The notes under the pieces are model-generated. The model worked only from the letters and a program-made list of their open reading frames with translations, ran no database searches and was not told the DNA's origin. The position numbers and the translations under genes are program-made. From Isochrysis galbana (Eukaryota; Haptophyta; Isochrysidales; Isochrysidaceae), in contig CM030934.1 of assembly GCA_018136815.1 (NCBI GenBank), forward strand, positions 7,600,559-7,664,558: a DNA stretch of 64,000 bases, given 5' to 3'. Position 1 is the stretch's first letter, and each line of letters opens with the position of its first letter. Of the stretch, positions 54,330-64,000 are shown one piece after another.

Positions 54330-55480
54330 CCAAGCCTCGCCGGTGATGCTTCTGAGCGAGAGGTCATCCTAGCCTCGTGGGGCCAACTGTTTGAGGATGC
54401 CGCCTACGAGGTAGCCTCTCTCTACAGGAAGTCCGACGATTTCGAGCTCATCCACGCCATTCTCAACGGCGGCCTCTCTCGAGCCGGCAATGTTTGGCAC
54501 TACCGCGTGTTTTTCGAGAAGGAGCACGTGACCAAGTGGGCTCGGAGCCGCTTCTTCCTCGACCGCACCCTCCATCACCAAGTCCGAATGGGCAAAGAGC
54601 TTTCCGAGATCAAGTTCCCGAAGGGCCTGGCCTCGGACAACGTCCAGACAGCGGCCACCTCCTGGAATGATTTTCGTCTGTCCTTCATCAAGCCGCTCGA
54701 GCGCGCCCTCTCGCTCGGCTGCGACCACCGTGAAATCTTTACATCCTTGCTAGCGGCCGCCAACTTGTGCACCACCGGCAACCAAAGGATCTACGCCTTC
54801 CTCCTCGATCTCGCCGAAGACCCGGTCCTCTCTCTCAACCCCGCGCTGGCCTGCGACGTGCTTCTCCGCAAGTGCGACGCCACCTTCGCGGCCAACGTGC
54901 CCGGCTTCGCCAAAGACTCCGCCTCCATGGAGTGGGACAGGCTCGTAGCCCGTGAAGCCGGCTCCGATCTCTTAGAGTTATCCAAGAATTTGGTGCGCGC
55001 GTACGTCCGCAAGATGGGTGACGCGAAGGTGGATGCCACGACGGTCTGGGACCACCCAAACATGTCGCACGATATCAATCAACGATTCGAGTCCATCATT
55101 CGGAACGACAAGGTCGACGCGGCTCGCGGCGTGGATAACGCGACCAAGTTTGGCGAGTGTCTTGCAAAGACTCGCTTCCGCGTCGAGAACCACGAGCTCC
55201 CTCGCTCGGCCCTTTCGTGCGTCAACCTCTGCCAGCGCTACCTGAGCCCGTACGAACAAGCCCGTGCTAGCCAACAACAGACGTCGGTCGCGGTCGCCGC
55301 CGTGACGCCGCCGGCGACTACTTCCAAGTCCACCAAGACCGCCAAGGTTGCTAAGGCTGCCTCTAACCCCGCGGACACTACGGCTTCGATGGTCGCCGCC
55401 GTCCAAGCAGCGGTGGCCGAGGCATTAAAATCGCAAAACAACAACTCGAACCGCAAGGCGATTGGCGCTGACAATCGTCG
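54330..55480 (+). other. Retroelement gag-like region
   Basis: Helix-rich capsid-like protein region (for example ILASWGQLFEDAAYEVAS) in the gag position of the Ty3/gypsy element, with a Lys/Ala-rich tail. No zinc knuckle was recognised. Fossil part of the element at 53754-64000. Confidence 0.6.
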
Positions 55481-56419
55481 GGCTCCGCCTCCGCCTACGA
55501 ATTACTCCGCATCGTCTCCGTTACCGGACGCACTTCTTGACCGTCCTCTCGGCAAAAGCACGTCTTCTCGTCGCCAATGTGATCCCCCTCGAACGGCCTT
55601 GGGCTTCCGGCCGATTCGGGCCTCTCGGAATGGGATCCAGCTAGCTGGTCTCGAGCACGAGCCCGTTTCTGGCAAATTTCTCGTTACGCGGGTCACCCGG
55701 CCCTTCGCGCTGCGCTCACGCGCTGCCGTCCCTCGGATGCCACCATGACGGCGCCGGCGTCTCGACGACTTAGACCGCGACGTCAAGGAGTGGACCGACG
55801 CCAACGGCTGCGCGTACTGCGCCTTTCGTCCCCGGGCTCCATCTGGTACGCCCGAAGCAGACCTGTGGAAGTATGGCACGGCGACGGAGCTCATAACCCC
55901 GTCGTTTGCCAACCGTACATTCGTTTTCTCTGCGAAGGTGCAGTGGCGAGTTTGGTAACGACCCAGAAGTCCACCGCCGCCTCCGCACGATGGTTGTTCT
56001 CCGTCCGGCCCAGTAGGTCGCCGGCGGGGCCCACGTCCGCGCTGTCACCCCGCTACCAGTCCAGGGTAGTGGGCCTGAACGCCACCCACCAAAAGATCGT
56101 ATTATGCTACGGCCGAGTACTTCTACGGCCTCCAACCAGTACCCTAAGATTCCGCAAGTTCCAGGACAAAGCCCTTCCACCTCCACCCCCCTCTTTCTCC
56201 TGCCTCCTCGCCGATTACCCCTATTTCTCCCAATGCCGATAATTCCATCCTGGTTCTCGATATCACGCACGAGTCCTCCAAACCAAGTCAACCGTCCCCG
56301 CCTCTCTATCAACTCAAGCCGCTGAACCGCTACCCCACGCCACTCCCCAAGCATCAACAGTCCAAGACCTCACGGTCTGCGAAAATCCAGCCGCCGCAGC
56401 CCCAATCCAACCTTCAATC

Positions 56420-58310
56420 TCTCAAATCAAATTTCGCATGTCCGAGCCACAAAACGTCTCCCGAGTACGAGTCCGAGTCCAAGTCACGTTCAGAATTGCC
56501 CTCTTCGTCTTACGCCACCGCGCGCCCATCTACGAGTCTGAGCCCAGTCCAGTCATCACCGGTATCACCAGTCTCCATCGCTACGACGATGGAGGCGCAG
56601 TTCTCCGGTTCTTCCCCACTTTCTTTCGAGTCCGAGTCCAAGCCTGTTTTGAGCAAACCCCGTTCTGAGCCATCCGAGTCCGAGTCCGAGTCCGAGTTAC
56701 AATGTCACCGAGCCCTACCACGCGGTCGACCGCAGGATTAACGGAGCTCCAGCCACCCACTGAGCCTCCGACGACCACTCCTTCCGAGGGAGTGTTCACC
56801 TTCGGTCCTCCACGCCCCGAGTCTGAGTCATTTGGAATCTCCGGTCACGTCCAGAATTCCAACCACACCCGAGCCCCGTTTCACGAGCCACCGCGTATCG
56901 AGTCCAAACACAAGCTGACGCCGAAGCCCTCGACGACAGCCACTGTGTCCTTATCCCAGCCACCGTTTCGAGTCTCGCCGCAGCCGGCCTGCCACTCCAG
57001 CAAGCTGCACGCCGCCGAGCCGATCCCTTCCGTTTCCGTTCCGAGTCCGAGTCCAATCGCACAAGACAATGCATCCCGAGCCCGCGTAATCAAGCCCGTC
57101 ACCGAGTCCGAGATTACGGCCGCACCGAGCCAACCGGTGCTGGCCACCGTGCCCCTATCGTCATCACAAGCTTCAGCCTCGTCCTCACCGACGGTTGCGA
57201 CGCCAGGGGCTTCACCTTTGGGCCGGCACCGTCCGTTCCCATTTCAAAGTGAGCCCTGTTTTCAGTGCCCAGCACGCCAGAAACGACGAGTCCGAGTCGA
57301 GTACCAATTAACGTCACCGCGGAGTCTGCGGTCGACCACCGGCGTTCCCACGCCACCCCATCAACCGAGAGCCATGGAGGAGCTGGCACAGCCGTCTCCT
57401 AGCCCCTCTGAAGTCGCCGAGTCTTCCGAATTCGAGTCTGAATCCACCGTAATTTCAGCGGTCCATCCACCCGCTAGCCCGAGCCAAGTCCTCCGAAGAA
57501 TGCTTCGCATTGCAGAACCTCTTCGGCCACCACCCACGCCAGCCGCTGCCGCAGAGCCACCACCCTGGCCTCAGCCTTCCCCGCAGCCGGCTTCTACGAC
57601 AGCCACGTCCCTTCTTTCGCCGGCGCCGACCCCGCCGACGACAGATTGCAACGAAGTCGATGCCTGGCCCGATTCCTCTCCCGACGTGACCATGGAGAGT
57701 GACCACAACTCCCTTGCACGTCGAGGAACGGCCGCCTCCCAAACCGAGCTTCTACGCCCATTGAGCCAGCCCAACCGAGTCTCTAAGCCATGTCCTTCAT
57801 GTCTCTCACCGGTGGTCTCGCGCCGCGGCGTCCGTCGCCGCAATCCGACACCCCACTTCTCCGAGTTTCTTCGTCAATCCCGTCCTCTGAGCCCGTCTCC
57901 ACGTCGTCGATATCCGAGTCTTCTTCTATTCGTCCTACGTCGCCGCGGCCACCGGTCGCCAGCCTCCAAGCACTGCCTGCCTCTCGATACCACTGCCACC
58001 GCCATCATGCGCGTGCAGCGATCAATGCGTCCGCGATCCAGTCCTTCGATTCCTCTCGAAACAACTCCGATGTCGGCACCCGCGATGATACCCCGTCACC
58101 CGCTCTCCACGCTCTCGCCTCTCTTCGTGCACGAGCGAGCGGCTCTGCGGTGGTATTACCTCGGCACCTCACGGAGGCAGCCCAAGAGCTCCGCCGGCCG
58201 CGCAGTGGCACCTTAGCCTCGCCTGCCGCCGCGCTACCCAAGCACTTCGATGAGCTTTGCGCTGAGCTCACGAAGACGAGTCAACAAGTCCAAGACGGGC
58301 TGACTTCTGG
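56420..58310 (+). other. Retroelement Ser/Pro/Glu-rich spacer
   Basis: Low-complexity region rich in Ser, Pro and Glu (repeated gagtccgagtcc words) between the gag-like and methylase-like parts. No domain is recognised. Confidence 0.5.
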
Positions 58311-58319
58311 CTGTCACGC

Positions 58320-58960
58320 CCCACGAGTTCTCGTCGTTGGTGAGACTAGCGGCGTCGTCTCTCCATGTTCCTACTCGCCGGAGCTGATGTAGCTACGTGC
58401 GATTTGTATCCTTCCGAGATTGACTACGTGCCCCACTTCCAAGGCGACGCGCTTCATGTCCAAAACCTAGGTTGGGACCTAGTCATCGCCCACCCGCCCT
58501 GCACGTACCTCTCCGCCGTCAGCAGTCAATGGCTCTCCCAAGAACCCGGACGTCGTGCCGCTCTTGAGTCGGCCGCCCGCGTCTTCAAGTCAATGGCCTC
58601 CGCCACTGCTCCGTTTGTAGCGGTTGAGAACCCTCGGATGCATGCGGAAGCTCGCCGTTTAGTCGGGGGGTTGACCCCGACCCAATTCGTCCAACCCTGG
58701 GAGCACGGCACTGGACACCAGAAAGCCACCGGGTTGTACCTCACCAAAGGGCTGCCGCCTCTCCAGCCAACCTGCGTCGTGGATGGCCGTGAGTCGGCCA
58801 TGGCTAACCTCTCTCCTTCACCGCACCGTGGCGCTCTTCGCAGCCGCACCTACGTCGGTGTAGCTGGAGCGATGGCGACCCATTGGATGCCTGTTCTTCT
58901 TCGACATTTGAGCCAACAGGGAGACCAGCCATCGACGAAGAAACTGTCCGCGTTGGAGCT
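58320..58960 (+). other. Phage-type DNA-methylase-like domain inside the retroelement
   Basis: The protein region has the plan of a family common in bacteriophages and usually annotated as DNA cytosine methyltransferase: an N-terminal strand with GETSGVV, then CDLYPSE, HFQGDAL, the hallmark AHPPCTYLSAVSSQW, VENPRMH, QPWEHGTGHQKAT and the closing RSRTYVGVAGAMATHW. It sits between the gag-like and pol regions of the Ty3/gypsy element. Cytosine methyltransferases have been reported in retrotransposons of dinoflagellates and charophyte algae, but this sub-family looks phage-like. Fossil part of the element. Confidence 0.65.
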
Positions 58961-59989
58961 ACTCGCTTGCGCGCGGCGCAGCCTATCGGACCGGCCTTCC
59001 CTTAGCTCGACTGAGGCTACCGCATACGAGCCGTGGTCGGCTCTTCATCGTTATGAGAGGGGAGGAATCTAGTGAAGTTTCTTCCGACCCCGTTGTTTCC
59101 CGTCCAGCTACTCCCGAGTCAGACAACCACGAAGACCAAAAAGAAACCCACGATAACCACGACAACGACACGCCACTCTACGCCTCCGAGTCTACTCTCC
59201 ACGACCCATTCTCTCCATGGACCGCCCCGCCTCCGGCACGCGCGAGCTCGCCGCGTCCGACGACGCCGACGACTCTCCGGAAGCGGCGCCAACAATGGCA
59301 ATCATTCGGAGTGAACGGGGACCAGAAATGGTCCAACGTCACGCTCGAAACCGCTGACGAAATAAGAGCGCAAGCTCTAGCCGGACGAGGCGCCGACGAG
59401 GAATCCGACCTCGCCGCTGCCGTCCGAGCGCCGATCGAGTTCGTGGAAGCCAAAGGCATCCGCGCCGAAGAGCTAGCCTCATTAGTTCGAAGACCCAAGA
59501 CAGAAGCCCAAGCTCGTCTCGAGAAAGACTGGGAAAAGATGTCCAACCACCCGAGGCACCCCACCGACAAGAGAGGCCTGGGATACACTAGTCCCAACTA
59601 TCACCCTGCACCGCTACCAACGAGGACGACGCCTCTAGACCCTCTGCCACGATAGCGGCAGTCGGATTACCCGAAGAGACGACGATCACCATGACGACGA
59701 ATTCACCCGAGCAACCACGCTGTCGACCAACCCCGTCCCCGTCCGACACCATCGCACACGTGACCGCGCACCGACCGGATAGCGTCGTGGATACCCTACC
59801 ATCTGCCTACCCAAGGCATTGCCTATATGTTCGAGACCTAGTGGTCTGCCGCTCCGGCGAGCTACCGGCAAAGAAGGAGTTATCTTAGCGACTCCGCTCT
59901 CACGGTCAACAGCACACTCGCTGACACCGGAGCTGGCCCCGTCGGTCGTGACCACTTCCCTCTTGTCCAGCCTACCCAAAGACGCATGC

Positions 59990-60300
59990 GTCGAGCGGCT
60001 GCCACAAGCCGTAGTGACACCGCTTCACGGTCCGGACGGCCTGCCTCTTATCACGCGAGGCAAGGCTCGAATCGTCTTCTCCGTCGTGGATTTCTCTTTC
60101 GTCATACGTTCATGGTGATTGAAGGCAACCCGATGCTGCTGCTCGGGAACGACTTCTTAGCCACGCACGCCGCTTCGATTCAGCTCGCCTCCGACAGCGC
60201 GGACGGCTCTATCACCCTCGGTGCTCCATCCACGGTGGCTCCTCTTGAGGTTAATGGCAGTCCAAGCCCCGACGCTCCGCCATCTTTCGCGTCTCGACGT
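59990..60300 (+). other. Retroelement protease-like region
   Basis: A short segment with MLLLGNDFLATHAA, the C-terminal conserved strand of retroelement aspartic proteases, in the expected place before the reverse transcriptase. Fossil part of the element. Confidence 0.45.
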
Positions 60301-60969
60301 CACCGATAGCGGTGGTCCCTGTCAGCATGACTTGTGCACAGGTCTGTCCGACCTCCGCGAAACCCAATCACGACTGACTTCTTCCGAGGCCGCAGGCCAT
60401 CAAAAACGACAACCAGCTAGTCACCGAGCCTCTCTTCACACGGCCGATGAGTTTGCCGCCAAAGCGCCGGCATCATTGCTCCGAGTACCTCCTATACACC
60501 CACGAACCTATCACGATCCCGGCCTATCATCGGGCAACGTTTCACGTCCGAATTCCGCTAGCTCTTCGAGAACACGAAGACTGCGCCATGCTCGTGGACC
60601 GACTCCCTACGCGTGAAACGATCGATAGCTCTCCTCTCGTCATTCCCCAAGTAGAGAGGTCGAACTCCGACCACACCATCGCCGGTACGGTGGTCAACAC
60701 TGACCCCAAACCTCTACACCTTCCGTCGTTCCATCCTGTAGCTTCGCTACAGGTTCGATTCAAAATTCACGCTGGAACATATCGCCGCGTCGGGGCCGTT
60801 AACTCGCCGGATGTGATTGAGTCGCTCGACGAGACCAGCGTAAGCTCCTCGAGGCACCAAGATCGACCCCGAAGGCCGTCTCTCGATGCCCCAACGTGAA
60901 CAAGTTCGTCGTCTACTGGCCCGACGTATCGCTGCTTTCGCAATTGACCCGACCAACCCGAATCACACT

Positions 60970-61860
60970 CACGTGATGGAGGTAGAGCTACCGCTCAACC
61001 CCGGAGCCGAAGCTCACCGCCACGCACCGTCTAGAGTTGGACGAGAGGGTGAGAAGATCATAGAGGACGAAGTTTGCAAGATGGAGTCCGCGGGCATCAT
61101 TAGGAAATCAAATTCGTCGTGGGCCTCTCGAGTCGTGCTATCACTAAGAAGGATGGCTCCGTACGTTTCTGCGTAGATTATCGCACGTCAACTCCAAGCT
61201 TCGTCTAGAGGACAGCCCTCTTCCCCTCACGGTAGAAGCCATCGACCGATTGTCGTCCGGCCAAGGCAACCTTGATTCTCTATTCCTTTGCACCCTGACC
61301 TGGCATCTGGTTTCTGGGGTATACCGATCAAAGAGTCCGATAAACATATCACCGCGTTCACTACTCATCGCGCAAGTACGAGTTCAATTACTTGCCTTTT
61401 GTGTTCAATCCCGGTCCCTCGTATATGTGCCGCCTCATGGACGCCGTTCTCGGTGGGCTGGCATGGGAGATTTGTATGCCATACTGGATGATGTCGGCGC
61501 CTGGTCGACAGGCGTAGGTGACTCGCTGCAGGCCAGGGAAGAGTCGTCATTCCAACAAATGTTACACCCGTCTTGATCTTGTCTTGGAACGTCTCATCTG
61601 GGCGGGCCTCACTTGCAAGATGTCGAAATGCGTTTTCTTTGCCACCTCGGCTGAATATCTCGGCCACGTTGTTCGCGTGAAGGTCTTCGGATGGATCCCA
61701 AGAAAGTGGAAGCCGTCTCGAAAATCGACCCTACCCAAATCAACTCTATCGAAGCCGTCCGTTCTTTCCTTGGACTGTGCTCGTACTACCGCCGTTTTAT
61801 ACGCCGTTTTGCGATCCGTGCAGCGCCGTTAACCGCTCTCACGCGGAAAAGGGTGCGATG
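60970..61860 (+). other. Retroelement reverse transcriptase region
   Basis: Homology to Ty3/gypsy reverse transcriptase, from the IRKSNSSWAS entry motif to the thumb motif VRSFLGLCSYYRRFI. Fossil part of the element. Confidence 0.8.
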
Positions 61861-61869
61861 TCCCGGTCG

Positions 61870-62400
61870 AGTCGCAAACAGAAGCCTGTCGCCAGCTATC
61901 GAAGATCTCAAGCAAGCTATCTGTGAAGAACCCGTACTCGCACCTCCTCGAGACGACCGTCCTTTCCTCGTTAAGACCGACGGTGCTAGCAACTAGGCAT
62001 CGCCGGCTCCTTGCTCAGAAAGACGACGAAGGGAGAGAGCGCGTTGTTGCATACTACGGTCGTAGTTTGAGTCCGGCTGAGCGCCATTGGACAGTTACTG
62101 AAATCGAACTTCTAGCAGCGCTAGAATCGATCCGAAATTGGAGGCCTTATCTTTGGGGTCGCCACTTCACCCTCGTCGTAGACCATTCAGCTTTGCGCTG
62201 GCTTCACACGATGAAAGATCAAGTCACCGGTGGTCCAGCCTCGCGCCTCATGCGATGGGTCCTGAAGCTAGCCGAATATCGATTCGACGTCGTGCACAAA
62301 CCTGGAGTCACTCACTGGGACGCCGACGGCTTATCCCGCCTAGTTGCTCTCGAGCCCGATCACGACCTCTCCATCTCGAGGAGAGTGACGTCCATTCTTT
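61870..62400 (+). other. Retroelement RNase H region
   Basis: Typical Ty3/gypsy RNase H signatures: YYGRSLSPAERHWTVTEIE, VVDHSALRWL and HKPGVTHWDADGLSR. Fossil part of the element. Confidence 0.85.
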
Positions 62401-62779
62401 CGATTCTTCCGGAAATTCACGACATAGTTGCCGCCGCGGTTACTTCATCCACCCTCACCGCTCGCCGCCAACAAGCAAAACGATAGGCTCGCTCGTCAAG
62501 CATCGGAATCTTCGGAGTCGATTACCTCCTCGTATCTCGATGTGGGCGTGCCTCATGCCGACGAATTGCTTCAAGCGCTCTCTACCGACGAGTTCGCTAG
62601 CTCGATCATTTCTGAACTCGAGTCGATCCTTCCGAAAGCTTCCTCTTCGATCGACTCTAGCTCGTCGTCGAAGAAGAGGTCCCGATTCCTGCTTCGCGAT
62701 GGCCTACTCTACTACCGCTCCTCAGAGCGGAAGAGGCTCCTCTTCGTTTATACATTCCGGAGTCCCTTCGTGACACGTA

Positions 62780-63520
62780 CCTCCCGCGCCTCCATGACCA
62801 CCTTGGTCACCCAGGTGCGACAAGGATGACTACCCTACTTCGTTCTCGAGTTTACTGGCCTGGCCTATCCGCCTCTGTATCGGAGTACGTTCGAGAGTGC
62901 CATGAATGCACTCTTGGCAAACCGTTACCGCGACCGCTCGCCCATCCATCCGGTCTTTCTATCGGATCCTATCCTTTCGACGTCGTCTATTGCGATATTC
63001 TTTCGATGGCTCCCACCCACGATTTCGTATCCGGCCGCTCCGGTTTTGATAAGCTGATTGTTTTCGTCGATTCTCTCTCTCGTTGGATTGAAGCTGAGCC
63101 TTGCAACGGTAACCCCTCGTCCGCAAAATGTCTGGACGTCTTCATGCGTCTCATCGTATCTCGTTATGGAGTCCCTCGCCAACTTCGAACCGACGCCGGC
63201 TCGAATCTTTGCTCTCGATTAGTGACCTAATTCTCAAAGCGACTGGCACGGACTTGAGCACTACTGAAGCCTATCGCCACGAAGGCGTAGGGCTAGTGGA
63301 AAGAGCTCAACAAACTCTCCTCACGATGACTCGAGTCTCCAATGAAGGCGGCGCCCATTGGGTCGACCACCTTCCGTTTCTTCTCATGTCTATGCGAGCG
63401 ACCGCCGGTCGCGTCGTACCCAAGTCACCCGCGGCTATCTTGTTTGGTCGGGAGCTTCGTCTTCCAGCTCAACTTGCTGACCCTGCTCCTGTTCTCGAGT
63501 TGCTTCCATCTAGGCCTCCG
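62780..63520 (+). other. Retroelement integrase region
   Basis: Zinc-binding domain (VYWPGLSASVSEYVRECHEC), then the catalytic core with FDVVYCDILSM, FVDSLSRWIEAEP and QLRTDAGSN, and later RVSNEGGAHWVDHLPF. Fossil part of the element. Confidence 0.85.
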
Positions 63521-63849
63521 TCCGATGCCGTCATTACGCCACCGAGCTCAATAAGAAGCTTCTCGAGTCGTGGCGTTCCGCCCTCGAAAGTACTCAAGAA
63601 GCCCAACGCGAATCGATGCGCTCCGCCTCTCAAAAGTCTAAACTCGGTGTCACCTTCAAACCAGGAGACAGAGTTTGTCGTCGAATCCCTGGCCACGCCA
63701 ACAAACTTCAATATCTCTACTCCGGTCCCTACCGAGTAGAAGAAGCCATCTCGGCCACTCGCTACCGTCTACGCGATCTCGAAAATCGTCAAGTCAAGGA
63801 TGAAGTTCACATTTCCAATCTTCGTCCGTACTTCACCGTCACCGATTCG

Positions 63850-64000
63850 TCTCCGCTCGCTGAAGATGAGTACTTGGTCGAAGAGTTACTCGATCGCAAG
63901 GGCGATGGAGTTTCATTCAAGTATCTCGTCAAATGGCGCGGCTATCCTCGTTCTGAAGCTACTTGGAGTCTCGAATTGAGTTGCTTCGGCGTTGTGCTGA
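63850..64000 (+). other. Retroelement chromodomain
   Basis: EYLVEELLDRKGDG followed by YLVKWRGYPRSEATWSLE, a canonical chromodomain of the kind that targets chromovirus integration to marked chromatin. It is cut by the window end. Fossil part of the element. Confidence 0.85.

Larger units (their letters stand above)
53754..64000 (+). mobile_element. Ty3/gypsy (chromovirus-type) LTR retrotransposon, broken, running off the window
   Basis: Parts in order: gag-like region, a long Ser/Pro/Glu-rich spacer, a phage-type DNA-methylase-like domain, aspartic-protease-like region, reverse transcriptase, RNase H, integrase and a C-terminal chromodomain. The order RT-RNase H-integrase-chromodomain identifies the Ty3/gypsy chromovirus group. 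The element is broken, with on the order of ten breaks. It exceeds 10 kb and its right end lies beyond the window, so no pair of terminal repeats can be compared and the age cannot be measured. Long readable stretches suggest it is not ancient. The left boundary is uncertain; it may include the 30-bp minisatellite. Confidence 0.85.

Overview
This window looks like nuclear DNA of a eukaryotic microalga. It is GC-rich, has short GT-AG introns (66-157 nt in the one gene that can be fully resolved), a SET-domain histone methyltransferase, an extensin/pherophorin-like Ser-Pro4 protein, a multi-pass Cys-rich membrane protein of a type common in haptophytes and dinoflagellates, a Tc1/mariner fragment, a chromodomain Ty3/gypsy element and a giant modular polyketide synthase (PKS). 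A haptophyte is my best guess; this is inference from the gene mix. Three runs of exactly 100 N (2262-2361, 27362-27461, 52703-52802) are scaffold joins of unknown true length, and each lies in or beside a gene.

Layout. 46-543 (+) is a small coiled-coil protein. 544-2134 is non-coding with copies of a dispersed repeat. 2135-6751 (-) is a large secreted/multi-pass membrane protein. 6.8-9.9 kb holds CT microsatellites, more dispersed-repeat copies, a small coding-like scrap and a poly-C tract. 9931-13376 (+) is a six-exon SUV39-like SET methyltransferase. 13.4-15.4 kb holds a fold-back element and a truncated Tc1/mariner transposase with a Stowaway-like terminal repeat. 15451-27361 (-) is a giant Ser-Pro-rich gene built of 12/15-bp units nested in an 810-bp higher-order repeat. 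28.2-52.7 kb (+) is the PKS. 52.8-53.75 kb holds minisatellites and a tRNA/SINE-like scrap. 53.75 kb to the window end is a broken Ty3/gypsy element that carries a phage-type DNA-methylase-like domain.

The PKS is the main point of interest. It starts with an acetyl-CoA-synthetase-like ligase and an ACP, then KS-DH, then a block of tandem enoyl-CoA-hydratase (ECH) domains, an embedded thioesterase-like alpha/beta hydrolase, KR, ACP and KS. This 5.69-kb block is repeated in tandem 2.6 times (33153-48116) with only a handful of substitutions between copies. It then passes into a diverged KR-ACP-KS-DH-ECH-ECH stretch that runs into the third gap. No acyltransferase domain is visible, so acyl supply is probably in trans. 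The two KS-to-ECH junctions made by the tandem repeat lack the DH found in the flanking modules.

Sequence quality matters here. The second PKS block and the Ser-Pro array differ from their sister copies mainly by single-base indels next to short homopolymers, which points to consensus error. Apparent frameshifts in these two genes should not be read as loss of function, and the true copy numbers may differ from those shown.
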